Part shown: positions 45,179 through 54,274 of the stretch, in pieces
How positions within the stretch are numbered: the stretch's first letter is position 1
Layout of the letters: each line of letters opens with the position of its first letter
DNA from: Natrinema pellirubrum DSM 15624
GTDB taxonomy: Archaea; Halobacteriota; Halobacteria; Halobacteriales; Natrialbaceae
Reading direction: 5' to 3'
Assembly: GCF_000230735.2 (NCBI RefSeq)
Contig: NC_019962.1
Span: 1,550,001 to 1,614,000, forward strand
Length of the DNA: 64,000 nucleotides
Program-made: the position numbers and the translations under genes
Notes under the pieces: generated by a model
Databases searched by the model: none
Told to the model about the DNA's origin: nothing
What the model saw: only the letters and a program-made list of their open reading frames with translations

Positions 45179-45463
45179 ATGGCACAACCACAACGCAGAC
45201 CCGACTCCTCGAGCCTCGCGGAGGTACTGGACCGCGTCCTCGACAAGGGCGTCGTCATCGACGTCTGGGCGCGGATTTCGGTCGTCGGGATCGAACTCCT
45301 GACCATCGAGGCCCGCGTCGTGGTCGCCTCGGTCGACACCTTCCTGCACTACGCGGAGGAGATCGCAAAAATTGAGCAGGCCACGGCGGAGGGCGACCTC
45401 GACGAGCTGGAGGAACTCGAGGTCGAGCCCCGCCCAGAGTCGTCGCCGAAGTCGGCGGAGTAA
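45179..45463 (+). CDS. gvpA: major gas vesicle structural protein GvpA
   Basis: A 94-residue form of the main gas-vesicle wall protein. The core [55 protein letters not shown] is near-canonical. It differs from the ~76-residue Halobacterium protein by a Q-R-R-P insertion after MAQP and an acidic C-terminal extension ([19 protein letters not shown]…). The ATG is preceded by gaggtgg, an SD-like element. gvpN follows after 6 nt with no gvpC between them. Confidence 0.93.
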   Translation: MAQPQRRPDSSSLAEVLDRVLDKGVVIDVWARISVVGIELLTIEARVVVASVDTFLHYAEEIAKIEQATAEGDLDELEELEVEPRPESSPKSAE

Positions 45464-45469
45464 CTCCCC

Positions 45470-46495
45470 ATGGCCGACGACACGTCGCGCAAGCGAACGG
45501 TCCGCGGCACGAAGATCCGTGCCAGTCGCGAGCAGAAGGAAGGTCGTAAAGCGAAGAAAAAGCTCGCGCGAACGGCATCGAGCGTCGGCGAACGCAACGG
45601 CGACAGTCCCCTTTCCGACCCCGAAGACGTCGTCCCCGAGCCGTTCGTCGAGACCGACGCGGTCCGGTCGCTGCGCGATCGGATCAACGGCTGGCTCGAG
45701 GCGGACCAGCCGGTCCACCTGATCGGGCCGACCGGCTGCGGGAAGACGGCGCTTGCCCTGTCGGCCGCCGCCGAGCGCGGCCGCCCGGTCGTCTGGCTCA
45801 ACGGCGACGAGTCGGTCGACACCGCCGCGCTGGTCGGCTCCCACGCCGGCGGCGAGCGCTACGAGGAACACGACCGGTACGTCAGCGGCGTCGACAAGAA
45901 GACCCAGATCGTCCGCGAGCGCTGGGTCGACAACCCCCTCTCCGTGGCCGTCCGGGAGGGTGCGACGCTCGTCTACAACGAGTTCTCCCGCAGCGACCCC
46001 GCCGCCCACAACGTCTTGCTCTCGGTCTTCGAGGAAGGCGTTCTCGAGCGGCCGGGCAAGCGCGGCGAGGACCGGACGATCGACGTCCACCCCGAGTTCC
46101 GGGCGATCCTCACCTCGAACGACGTGGAGTACGCGGGCGTCCACGAACAGCAAGACGCCCTGCTCGATCGGTTCATCGGCGTCCATGTCGACTACTACGA
46201 CGACGAGACCGAACGCGAGATCGTCGGCGCACACGTCGATCTCTCCGCGGACGATATCGCGGCCATCGTCGCGAAGACGCGGGCGCTCCGGGACGAACTC
46301 GAGATCGTCGTCGGCACTCGAGCGGCGATCACCGCCGCGCGGGGGCTGACCGTCTTCGACGGCCACGACGGGGACGGCGAGTTCGACGACGAGACGCTGA
46401 CCCACGTCTTCACGGACGTCCTCGCGCCGAAGGTCGCCGGCGGGAACGGCGGCGACATCGAGGAACTACGATCGAAAATCGCCGAGACGGTCTGA
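45470..46495 (+). CDS. gvpN: gas vesicle protein GvpN (MoxR-like AAA ATPase)
   Basis: A 341-residue ATPase. Walker A is HLIGPTGCGKTALALS (residues ~83-93) and Walker B is ATLVYNEFSRSDPAAHN; sensor-like AILTSNDVEYAGV follows. The N-terminal ~55 residues form a basic extension (KIRASREQKEGRKAKKKLAR) not seen in all GvpN proteins. The C-terminal lid holds IAAIVAKTRALRDELEIVVGTRAAITAARGL. GvpN promotes vesicle growth, using ATP. It is the second gene of the rightward operon. Confidence 0.92.
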   Translation: MADDTSRKRTVRGTKIRASREQKEGRKAKKKLARTASSVGERNGDSPLSDPEDVVPEPFVETDAVRSLRDRINGWLEADQPVHLIGPTGCGKTALALSAAAERGRPVVWLNGDESVDTAALVGSHAGGERYEEHDRYVSGVDKKTQIVRERWVDNPLSVAVREGATLVYNEFSRSDPAAHNVLLSVFEEGVLERPGKRGEDRTIDVHPEFRAILTSNDVEYAGVHEQQDALLDRFIGVHVDYYDDETEREIVGAHVDLSADDIAAIVAKTRALRDELEIVVGTRAAITAARGLTVFDGHDGDGEFDDETLTHVFTDVLAPKVAGGNGGDIEELRSKIAETV

Positions 46496-46534
46496 GCCGC
46501 AGGGCGGCGATCGAACGAACACCGACGACAAACC

Positions 46535-47068
46535 ATGGCCGAAGCCGACACGCAATCACGAGCGCAGTGCAAGGCCCGCACCGAGGACGGCGAGCGCTGC
46601 TCGCGGCCGGCCGGCGAGGACGGCTTCTGCTACCAACACGACGAGAGTGATCCAACAGTGAGCGATAGCCAAGCGAGTCAGGAGGAGGAACAGGGCGAGA
46701 GCGACGAGATCGAGGAGCCCCGCTCCCGCGGCACGACCCACATGACCGCCGACGAGATGACCGACCCCGACGAGGTCGAAAAGGAGGTCGACGTCGAGCA
46801 GGAGGAGATCGCGGGCATCCTCGCGGTTCGCGAGACGGTCCAGTCGACCGCCGGCCAACTCATCGGCCACGAGTTCGACGGCGTCAGCGAGATCTCGCCG
46901 ACCGACGACGGCTGGCGCGCCGTCGTCGAGGTCGTCGAACGCAGAGCCGTCCCCGACACCCAGGACATCATCGGCCGCTACGAGATCGAACTCGATCCCG
47001 GCGCGACCGTCCACGGCTACCGCCGGGTCGACCGCTACCGGCGCGGCGACACCGCCCAGTTCGAGTGA
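46535..47068 (+). CDS. gvpO: gas vesicle protein GvpO with N-terminal zinc motif
   Basis: A 177-residue protein. The C-terminal ~85 residues are the GvpO domain: AGQLIGHEFDGVSEISPTDDGWRAVVEVVERRAVPDTQDIIGRYEIELD and YRRVDRYRRGD. The N-terminus carries C-K-A-R-T-E-D-G-E-R-C and then GFCYQHDE, a C-x6-7-C...C-x2-H zinc knuckle not present in the Halobacterium GvpO as I know it. A long acidic linker joins the two. It closes the rightward gvp operon; 39 nt separate it from gvpN. Confidence 0.88.
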   Translation: MAEADTQSRAQCKARTEDGERCSRPAGEDGFCYQHDESDPTVSDSQASQEEEQGESDEIEEPRSRGTTHMTADEMTDPDEVEKEVDVEQEEIAGILAVRETVQSTAGQLIGHEFDGVSEISPTDDGWRAVVEVVERRAVPDTQDIIGRYEIELDPGATVHGYRRVDRYRRGDTAQFE

Positions 47069-47370
47069 CTAAATCGTGTTCGAGGGTGGAGTCGAGCCGG
47101 CTCGAGTGACAACGCCGTCGCTGGATCATCTCGTCGTCGTACACACGTCGCGCTATTCTTCGGGTTTTCGGATTGCTCGACCGATATTGGGTATAAACAC
47201 CGTCAGGAAACTCAGTACAACGACCGGAGAGCAGGAGATTCTAGGATCGATGTATACACGCTGTCCAATAGCTCGTGTGCATATTGGGGAATCGGATTTT
47301 GCCGATGTGCAACCTCAGAGGGGGAAATGAGATGAATAAGGAATACGGGAAATACCGACTGTTTTCTTAT
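47069..47370. other. intergenic transition into AT-rich patch
   Basis: A spacer in which GC content falls after ~47150. No supportable gene; the small rightward frame at 47076-47330 has no family features and its codon use does not match either side. Confidence 0.4.
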
Positions 47371-48150
47371 TTAAACAACTTGGACCAAGAGCGAGATTAT
47401 AGATATAATGATGATGCCTGCTGGTAGCCACCAGTATCGTTCCGTTCTATTTCGGACATGTACGTTCACAGATCCATTACTGAGTTCTACTGACCCATCA
47501 TCACCATAGAGAAAAGTCACATTAATCGGGTAGTCACCGCTATATGAATTCCTACTTAGCACTGACGCACTCTTCGTATTAATTCTTAACTGAAGTGGCG
47601 GGTAATCATCTACGAACGATTCAAGAATCGGAATTGGGTAACCCTCTACCCCACTTGGGTCCCTATATGAGACTCCATTTTTTATACCTGGGTCATCAGC
47701 AAATCCTACTTTCGGGATAAAGAGTCTCACCTCAGGACCTAAAAAGCTAACATTCTTTAACAATCCAAGCCGGGAAGCGGGCTCTCCTCGTAAGAGTCGT
47801 GGTATTTCATAATCATCGGTCATTTCCCCTATGAAGCCGGATTGTAACTCAGCGGGAAATTGTTCTTCTGCAAGAATATTATCTAAAGAATGGTGAATTG
47901 AAAGTCTGTTTATATCGGGCACCCCATATCCGGCTACGTAGATATCAAGTACTATTTCATCACCTGGATCGATTTTCGGTGTTTTCAAAATAGGCTGTAT
48001 TTGGTAATTTGGCTCAACATTCGGGTACTTTACTGCATCATCTGTTGATACTGAATATTTATCAGCTACCTTTCCAATTACTTCGTCAGCAAGTAGGTCG
48101 ATATTGATATCAGCTATTTCCTCAGCAGATTCAACAGGTCTAATTGCCAT
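47371..48150 (-). CDS. AT-rich orphan, tail-anchored protein (259 aa)
   Basis: A 259-residue protein that I do not recognise. It begins MAIRPVESAEEIADINIDLLADEVIGKVADKY. The middle is beta-rich (PGDEIVLDIYVAGYG, PLQLRINTKSASVLSRNSYSGDYPINVTFLYGDDG) and resembles an Ig- or CARDB-like fold. A single C-terminal helix, YWWLPAGIIIISIISLLVQVV, would anchor it in the membrane. The gene is strikingly AT-rich with many Ile/Asn/Tyr codons, unlike the gvp genes and mutS around it, so it was probably acquired. It is flanked by a frameshifted remnant. Confidence 0.75.
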   Translation of the reverse strand: MAIRPVESAEEIADINIDLLADEVIGKVADKYSVSTDDAVKYPNVEPNYQIQPILKTPKIDPGDEIVLDIYVAGYGVPDINRLSIHHSLDNILAEEQFPAELQSGFIGEMTDDYEIPRLLRGEPASRLGLLKNVSFLGPEVRLFIPKVGFADDPGIKNGVSYRDPSGVEGYPIPILESFVDDYPPLQLRINTKSASVLSRNSYSGDYPINVTFLYGDDGSVELSNGSVNVHVRNRTERYWWLPAGIIIISIISLLVQVV

Positions 48151-48326
48151 TTCAGTAACTCAATATCTCCTATAGATCCTTTCATCAAAAATATCTAGGA
48201 TACGGAACACGCTACTCAACCCGATCAGTCAATCGAACACAATTTATGGGATTCCCATCATTTCCGTATCAGTTCTGGCGGGATGAAGGTGAGGCGGTTA
48301 GTTTGTACCCTTGCTCTTAGCCGCAA

Positions 48327-48562
48327 CTACTTGAGTTGACGAATTGCGTCGGTTACTGCGAGTCCATGCTGATCCACGATCTCGGCTGCAAGGCTCAGGG
48401 CCCAGTCTTCTTTTTTGTTCCCTTCTGCTCCTGAGCGAGTCGTGACAGTGCGTAGACGATCTGTAGGCCATCTTGTGGGTGTCGCATCCGCTCACGTATG
48501 GCCGCGGCTTTACTGATAAACTCTCGTAGGCATATTCGGCAATCACGGTCATCGGGGTACCT
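48327..48562 (-). pseudogene. frameshifted remnant of a small zinc-knuckle gene
   Basis: Two overlapping frames read as one protein. The first reads RYPDDRDCRICLREFISKAAAIRERMRHPQDGLQIVYALSRLAQEQKGTK; the second continues EDWALSLAAEIVDQHGLAVTDAIRQLK and then stops. The frame switch falls at the A6 run of acaaaaaagaagac, consistent with a 1-nt indel. There is a C-R-I-C pair. An in-frame stop precedes the fragment and there is no start codon, so the 5' end is lost. An acccta-ttag-tagggt palindrome (48567-48582) lies at that break. Confidence 0.5.
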
Positions 48563-48778
48563 CTACACCCTATTAGTAGGGTATCCCTGCTATTACGTCC
48601 GATATCGGCCGATCAATTTTTCGCGAGCGTGGCGCGCAGAGCGTGCGCCGCGCAATTGCCTTGCCCGCTTAGGGGCACTCGAGCCCCAGTCACTCCCCAG
48701 ACCAACGAAACCCCAAACCCAACCACCAATCTGGCCGCCACCACAACACCGAAGCAGCCGCCGGCCCTCGAGCCACGC

Positions 48779-49126
48779 GTGCAATCGATCGGTGACCACA
48801 CGGTCCGCGGCGTCGATGTCGGTCCGGAAACGCGGTGTGCCCACTACGATACCGACCGCGACGTGGTCGCGTTCAGGTTCGCCTGCTGCGAGGACTTCGT
48901 CCCCTGTTTTCGCTGTCACGAGGCGGTGACGGATCACGAGGCCGTCCCGTGGCCACGCGCCCGGTTCGACGAGCCATCCGTCCTCTGTGGGGCCTGTGGA
49001 ACCGCGCTCACCGTGCCCGACTACCTCGAGTCGGACTACCGCTGTCCGGCCTGCGACGCGGCCTTTAACCCCGGCTGTGCGAACCACGCCGAACTGTACT
49101 TCGAGACGGGGTCGACGGACTCGTAG
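48779..49126 (+). CDS. CHY-type zinc finger protein
   Basis: A ~115-residue protein of the CHY zinc-finger family: C-A-H-Y near residue 18, [31 protein letters not shown] and [21 protein letters not shown] supply many Cys/His ligands for several zinc ions. The GTG start at 48779 ([20 protein letters not shown]) was preferred to an ATG 50 codons earlier because the intervening stretch is Pro/Thr-rich and not conserved. It sits just upstream of mutS, separated by 79 bp. Confidence 0.8.
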   Translation: MQSIGDHTVRGVDVGPETRCAHYDTDRDVVAFRFACCEDFVPCFRCHEAVTDHEAVPWPRARFDEPSVLCGACGTALTVPDYLESDYRCPACDAAFNPGCANHAELYFETGSTDS

Positions 49127-49205
49127 CGCTCCGCTCGCGTCCGTACCCCGACTCGGGACGGCCGATCCAGCAAGGTATTTCAGCGTCGGGCGGCCGGGTT
49201 CGGGT

Positions 49206-51938
49206 ATGGATCCGGCGCTTGGCCCGCCCGAGGCGATGGCCGAGAAACGCGACGAGCTGACGCCGATGATGCGGCAGTATCACGATCTCTGTGCGCGCTA
49301 TGACGACGCGATCGTTCTCTTTCAGGTGGGGGACTTCTACGAGACCTTCTGCGGAGCCGCGGAACGCACCGCGCGATTGCTCGAGGTCGCACTGACCAGC
49401 CGCGAGGACTCGACCGGCGAGTATCCGATGTCGGGCATCCCGATCGACAACGCCGAGTCGTACATCGAGGAGTTGCTCGAGGCCGGCTACCGGGTCGCGG
49501 TGGCCGATCAGATCGAAGAGCCCGGCGAGTCGCCGGGTGTCGTCGAGCGGGCGGTCACGCGGGTGATCACGCCCGGGACGCTCACCGAGGACGAACTGCT
49601 GGCGGGCGACGACAACAACTTCGTGGCCGCGATCGCCCGCGGCGCTGGGACCGAGGGCGATACCGCCGAGATCGCGCTGGCCCTGCTCGACGTCTCGACG
49701 GGCGATTTCCTCGCGACCAGCTCGAGTTCCTGCGAAGCGATCGCCGACGAGGTGAGTCGGTTCGACCCCGCCGAGGCAGTCGTCGGGCCGGACGCGCCCA
49801 CTGACCTCCTCCCCGAGAACTGCATGGTCACGCCCTACGACGAGACCGCCTTCGACCGCGACCGAGCGGGAGCGAAGCTCTCGGCGTACTTCCGGAACCC
49901 CGATGCCCTGCTCGCCAGCGACGCCGAGATTCGGGCCTGCGGCGCGCTCCTCTCCTACGCGGAGTACGTCCGCGGCGGGGCACACGAGGGCGAACGCGGC
50001 GAGACCGCCGACAAGGCGGAGACCGAGGGCGACGCACCCGACGACGAGGACCACCACCTCGAGTATCTCACCCACCTCACGCGGTACGACCCTCGCGAGT
50101 ACCTCCTGCTCGACGCCGTCGCCCTGCGGAGCCTCGAGCTGTTCGAACCCCGGACGGTTCACGGCCGCGACGATGCGACGCTGGTCGGCGTCTTGGACGA
50201 GACCGCGAGTGCGCTGGGCGGCCGGAAACTGCGGGACTGGCTTCGGCGACCGCTGCTCGAGCCCGACCGGATCGAGGCCCGTCTCGACGCCGTCGAGGAA
50301 CTGATGGGCGCGGTACAGACTCGGGAACGACTGCACGAGCTGCTGCGGGACGTCTACGACCTCGAGCGCCTGATCGGGCGTATCTCCCGCGAGCGGGCGA
50401 ACGCACGGGACCTGCGGTCGTTGCGGGACACGCTGGCCGTCGTCCCCGAGGTGCGCGAGGAACTCGCCGACGCCGACTGCGGCCGGCTCCGGCGGCTGCA
50501 CGACGCCCTCGATCCGCTGGCCGACGTCCGGGAGCTGATCGACGACGCCGTCGTCGCCGACCCGCCGATCGAGATCACCGAGGGCGGGGTCATCGCCGAG
50601 GGCTACGACGCGGACTTAGACGACCTCCGGGGAACCGCCCGTGACGGCAAACAGTGGATCGACGACCTGGAGGAGCGCGAACGCGAGCGGACCGGGATCG
50701 ACTCGCTGAAGGTCGGCTACAACTCGGTGCATGGCTACTACATCGAGGTGACGAACCCCAACCTCGAGTCGGTGCCCGAGAACTACCAGCGCCGCCAGAC
50801 GCTGAAGAACTCCGAGCGGTTCGTCACGCCCGAACTCAAAGAGCGAGAGGACGAAATCGTCGGCGCGGAGGAGCGGGCCGACGAACGCGAGTACGAACTC
50901 TTCTGCGAGGTGCGTCGCGAGGTCGCCGCCGAGGTCGAGCGCGTCCAGCGGCTAGCCGAGGCCCTCGCCACGCTGGACGCGCTGGTCTCGCTCGCGACGG
51001 CCGCGGCGCAGTACGACTACTGCCGGCCCGAGATCATAGAGCGCGGGGGCGGTGCGGACAGCGACGGCCGCGTCCTCGAGATCGAGGGCGGTCGCCACCC
51101 CGTCGTCGAGCGGACCCAAGAGTCGTTCGTCCCGAACGACGCCGACTTCACCGACGACCGCCGACTGGCGGTGATCACAGGGCCGAACATGTCGGGGAAG
51201 TCGACCTATATGCGACAGGTCGCCCAGATCGTCCTGCTGGCACAGGTCGGCAGTTTCGTGCCCGCCAGCGCCGCCCGACTCACGCCGGTCGATCGGATCT
51301 TCACTCGCGTCGGGGCCAGCGACGACATCGCGGGCGGACGCTCGACGTTCATGGTCGAGATGGACGAACTCGCGACGATCCTGCGGGAGGCCGACGAGAA
51401 CGCGCTGGTCCTGCTAGACGAGGTCGGTCGGGGTACTTCGACGGCCGACGGGATGGCAATCGCACAGGCGATCACCGAACACCTCCACGATCGGGTCGGC
51501 GCGACGACGCTTTTCGCGACCCACCACCACCCGCTGACCGAACTCGCCGACGACCTCGCGGCCGCCTTCACGCTGCATTTCGAGGTCGAACAGGTCGACG
51601 GCGAGGTCGTCTTCCACCACGAGATCGCACCCGGCGCGGCGACGGGATCCTACGGCGTCGAGGTCGCCACCGCGGCCGGCGTCCCCGATTCGGTCGTCGA
51701 CCGCGCGCGGGAGCTGGTCGCGGCGGCCGACGCGGACACTGAGCCGGGGGACGAGGCGACCGACACCGCCACTGCCTCGAGCGACGCTCCGGCCGCCGAG
51801 ACGGCAGCTGCGACCGCCGATGGAGGAGACGTGCCGACGGACGTGGCTGCGGAACTGCGCGCGCTCGATCTGGCCCACCTGACCCCCGTCGAGGCGCTGA
51901 CGGAACTCGACCGGCTGAAGCGGTTGCTCGAGGAGTGA
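49206..51938 (+). CDS. mutS: DNA mismatch repair protein MutS
   Basis: A 910-residue MutS1-type ATPase that recognises mispairs. The N-terminal mismatch-binding domain has [16 protein letters not shown] with the F-Y-E wedge; the clamp/lever domains follow. The ATPase domain holds [17 protein letters not shown] (Walker A, ~residue 660), [32 protein letters not shown] (Walker B and signature) and [12 protein letters not shown]. The start [11 protein letters not shown] matches the normal N-terminus. The C-terminal ~80 residues are an acidic extension before the final helices. No mutL follows, but nucS is 400 bp downstream on the other strand. Confidence 0.95.
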   Translation: MDPALGPPEAMAEKRDELTPMMRQYHDLCARYDDAIVLFQVGDFYETFCGAAERTARLLEVALTSREDSTGEYPMSGIPIDNAESYIEELLEAGYRVAVADQIEEPGESPGVVERAVTRVITPGTLTEDELLAGDDNNFVAAIARGAGTEGDTAEIALALLDVSTGDFLATSSSSCEAIADEVSRFDPAEAVVGPDAPTDLLPENCMVTPYDETAFDRDRAGAKLSAYFRNPDALLASDAEIRACGALLSYAEYVRGGAHEGERGETADKAETEGDAPDDEDHHLEYLTHLTRYDPREYLLLDAVALRSLELFEPRTVHGRDDATLVGVLDETASALGGRKLRDWLRRPLLEPDRIEARLDAVEELMGAVQTRERLHELLRDVYDLERLIGRISRERANARDLRSLRDTLAVVPEVREELADADCGRLRRLHDALDPLADVRELIDDAVVADPPIEITEGGVIAEGYDADLDDLRGTARDGKQWIDDLEERERERTGIDSLKVGYNSVHGYYIEVTNPNLESVPENYQRRQTLKNSERFVTPELKEREDEIVGAEERADEREYELFCEVRREVAAEVERVQRLAEALATLDALVSLATAAAQYDYCRPEIIERGGGADSDGRVLEIEGGRHPVVERTQESFVPNDADFTDDRRLAVITGPNMSGKSTYMRQVAQIVLLAQVGSFVPASAARLTPVDRIFTRVGASDDIAGGRSTFMVEMDELATILREADENALVLLDEVGRGTSTADGMAIAQAITEHLHDRVGATTLFATHHHPLTELADDLAAAFTLHFEVEQVDGEVVFHHEIAPGAATGSYGVEVATAAGVPDSVVDRARELVAAADADTEPGDEATDTATASSDAPAAETAAATADGGDVPTDVAAELRALDLAHLTPVEALTELDRLKRLLEE

Positions 51939-52046
51939 GTGTCCTCTCGGGACGATACGACCGCTGCTTGCGTCCCGTCCGGGCGGGACACCCATCTTGC
52001 AGCCTCCGGCACAACGCCCAACCCGCTCCCCCTACTGATTGACAGC

Positions 52047-52190
52047 ATGACATATCGAACGACGATCGGCTGGTCGCTCATCACCTCGGGTATCGTGACG
52101 CTGTTGCTGGCGTATCTCCCGGGGAAGTCGTGGTGGTGGGGTGTCGGTCTCCTGGTCCTCGGAGTCGTGATCTTCACCGTTCGCCGGTAG
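52047..52190 (+). CDS. small two-helix membrane protein (47 aa)
   Basis: A 47-residue hydrophobic protein: MTYRTTIGWSLITSGIVTLLLAYLPGKSWWWGVGLLVLGVVIFTVRR. Two membrane helices are joined by a PGKSWWW turn, with a basic C-terminus facing the cytoplasm. It is too short for family assignment. Codon bias and a clear ATG support a real gene. It lies in the mutS direction, 108 bp after its stop. Confidence 0.6.
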   Translation: MTYRTTIGWSLITSGIVTLLLAYLPGKSWWWGVGLLVLGVVIFTVRR

Positions 52191-52337
52191 CCGGCCGTCG
52201 ATATCGAACAGTTCGAACGCGCGATCCGTTCTCCGCAATTCCGGACGGCCCGGCGGACGGTCGCAAAACCGCCGCTCGAGGACGACCGCGAGGGGAGATG
52301 GGAACGAAGTGGAGTCGTCCGAACGCGGCCCGTCGGA

Positions 52338-53081
52338 TCACTCGGCCGGCGGCTCGAGCGAGACGAACTCGAGGCCGTGTTCGGTCAACAGCCGGCCGGC
52401 GCGGTCGGTCACCGAGGGGGCGACCAGGATGCCCCGGACGGCCGCGTCGGCGTGGAGGTCGCGCTCTAAGGCATCGACGTACCGCCGAAGCTGGCTCACC
52501 GCGTCAGGCCCGACCCGACGGCGCTTCAGTTCGACGACGACCGTTCGGCCCGCCTCGTCCTCGCCGTAGATGTCGACGGCTCCCGCCGGCGTGTCGCGTT
52601 CGGTCGCCAGCGGTGTGAACCCACTCTCGAGCAGGGCGGGCTCCTCGAGGATGCGCTGACGGAGGTCCTCCTCGGTCCCGGTCAGTGCGAGGTCCGTCTC
52701 GTCGGTCCCAGAAAAGGCCGAGACCTGCAGGACCTCGCTGAACCGGACGGCGAGCCGTTCGTCGGGCGTCGACCGCAGGCTCTCGACGACGAGTTCGCCG
52801 TCCGCACAGCTGACGGCGTGGTCACAGCCCGGCGGCTGCCAGTTGACCGGCTGTTGGCCCTCGTCGGTGTGGACCAGCGCCGCCCCATCGGGCTTGAGCA
52901 TGAGGTGACGATCCCCCGCCTCGAGGTAACTCGTCGCTCGGCCGTCGTAGTCGACGGTACAGCGGCCGTAGACGGTCACGATCGCCTCCCGGTCGATCCC
53001 GCGGGCGACGGCGTCGCGGGCGACCGGCGGTGTCGGCTCCTGGAGCGTTTCCGTCCGTCGGCGGGGCGCTGCGTCGGTCAC
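52338..53081 (-). CDS. nucS: endonuclease NucS (EndoMS)
   Basis: A 247-residue nuclease of the NucS/EndoMS family, which cuts both strands at mismatched or branched DNA. The N-terminal DNA-binding half includes YGRCTVDYDGRATSYLEAGDRHLMLKPDGAALVHTDEGQQPVNWQPPG. The C-terminal catalytic half has AGAVDIYGEDEAGRTVVVELKRRRVGPDAVSQLRRYVDAL, the RecB-like D...E-x-K motif (D-I-Y, E-L-K). It is transcribed toward mutS from the other side. EndoMS provides MutS/L-independent mismatch repair in archaea. Confidence 0.92.
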   Translation of the reverse strand: MTDAAPRRRTETLQEPTPPVARDAVARGIDREAIVTVYGRCTVDYDGRATSYLEAGDRHLMLKPDGAALVHTDEGQQPVNWQPPGCDHAVSCADGELVVESLRSTPDERLAVRFSEVLQVSAFSGTDETDLALTGTEEDLRQRILEEPALLESGFTPLATERDTPAGAVDIYGEDEAGRTVVVELKRRRVGPDAVSQLRRYVDALERDLHADAAVRGILVAPSVTDRAGRLLTEHGLEFVSLEPPAE

Positions 53082-53201
53082 TGGCTCGAGGTAGCGCCGC
53101 GACGACCAAAAGGGACGCGTCCTCGGCCGACCGCCGACGCCACGCGCTCGAGTCGGGCCGACGCAGAAGGTATATCCGCATCGCCCCCCGCCGACGACAC
53201 G

Positions 53202-53795
53202 ATGTCGAACCTACCGACCCGCCGCGGGTTCCTCGCACTGTCCGGCACCGGCGCTGCCACGGGACTGGCCGGCTGTTCCGCCCTCGAGTCGTTGACACAG
53301 GACGACTCGGGAAGCGCCGACGGACCCCTGACGGTGACGGTCACCCCCGATCAGGAGCAGCTGCGGAGCCTCCAGCAGGAGCTTCGTCAGTCGATCGAGA
53401 ACGGCAACATCAGCGAACAGGAAGCCGGCCAGCGCTATCAGGAGAAACAGCGCGAACTGACCGAGGAGGCCGCCACTGCGGTCGAGGACCTGGCAGACGC
53501 GAACGGCGACGTCTCGATCGAGAAGTCCTCGCCCGCGTACGGCTTCTTCCTCGTCGACGGGCCCGCCGAGACGATCGTCGCCGCCCTGCAGAACGGCGAC
53601 ATCAGCGCGATCTACCCCGGGGACAGCTACGAGCAGTTCGCCATGCAACAGGCCCAGCTCGAGCAACAGCAGGGAGCGATCGACGAGCAAGGCGACGGCA
53701 CGGGCAACGAGTCCGGAACCGGGAACGAGTCTACCGGAGGCAACGAGTCGACCGACGGGAACGGCTCGACGAACGAGTCCGAGACGGACGGCTAG
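53202..53795 (+). CDS. Tat-exported lipoprotein (197 aa)
   Basis: A 197-residue secreted protein. The N-terminus has a twin-Arg signal and lipobox: SNLPTRRGFLALSGTGAATGLAGC, so Cys25 should be lipidated outside the membrane. The mature part has a Glu/Gln-rich helix (LRSLQQELRQSIENGNISEQEAGQRY), a small alpha/beta region ending FFLVDGPAETIVAALQNGD, and a Gly/Asn/Ser/Thr tail of GNEST-type repeats. The function is unknown. It is convergent with the next gene and overlaps it by 4 nt. Confidence 0.8.
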   Translation: MSNLPTRRGFLALSGTGAATGLAGCSALESLTQDDSGSADGPLTVTVTPDQEQLRSLQQELRQSIENGNISEQEAGQRYQEKQRELTEEAATAVEDLADANGDVSIEKSSPAYGFFLVDGPAETIVAALQNGDISAIYPGDSYEQFAMQQAQLEQQQGAIDEQGDGTGNESGTGNESTGGNESTDGNGSTNESETDG

Positions 53796-54274
53796 CGGAC
53801 GCCGAACGGGCTCTCCCGCTCGGTCCAGTTCCAGCCGGGCAGTCGCTCCTGAAAGCCGGCGGCCAGTGCCGCCTCGCAGTCGTCGACGCCCGCGTTCTCG
53901 CTCGCGTCGCCGTGGACGTGGAGGTCGGCGTAGTGAAAGGTCGCTTCGCCCAGCGTCCGAAGGGGTTGGCGGCCGGCGATCGTCGCGGCCAGCTCCCGGC
54001 CGAGCAGTTCGTCGACGACGAAACCGGGGTAATCGCCCTCGACGTCTAACTCCCGAAGGATCGCGACCATCGCGGCGACGTTGACGGCCAGATCGCCGTC
54101 GGCGAAGACGACGTCGACTTCCGTGCGGTACTGGTCGGTCGTGATCGAGTCGACCTCGGTATCGAAGATTTCGCCGAGATCGTCGCGAACGTCGTTGATG
54201 ATCGGAACGACTGTCTCGGCCCGGTCACGGACCCAGTCTCGCTCCTCGACGACCCGTGTCGGTGTGATCTGCAT
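53792..54274 (-). CDS. hypothetical protein (160 aa)
   Basis: A 160-residue soluble protein beginning MQITPTRVVEERDWVRDRAETVVPIINDVRDDLGEIFDTEVDSITTDQYRTEVDVVFADGD. It is conserved-looking, acidic, with no Cys pairs beyond one. No family was recognised. It ends within the stop region of the lipoprotein gene on the other strand. The upstream promoter contains a cttttatac TATA-like element at 54317-54325. Confidence 0.65.
   Translation of the reverse strand: MQITPTRVVEERDWVRDRAETVVPIINDVRDDLGEIFDTEVDSITTDQYRTEVDVVFADGDLAVNVAAMVAILRELDVEGDYPGFVVDELLGRELAATIAGRQPLRTLGEATFHYADLHVHGDASENAGVDDCEAALAAGFQERLPGWNWTERESPFGVR

Noticed and set aside
47076-47330. 84-codon + strand frame after gvpO
   Set aside because: No family features, crosses the GC transition, and has no promoter or SD of its own.
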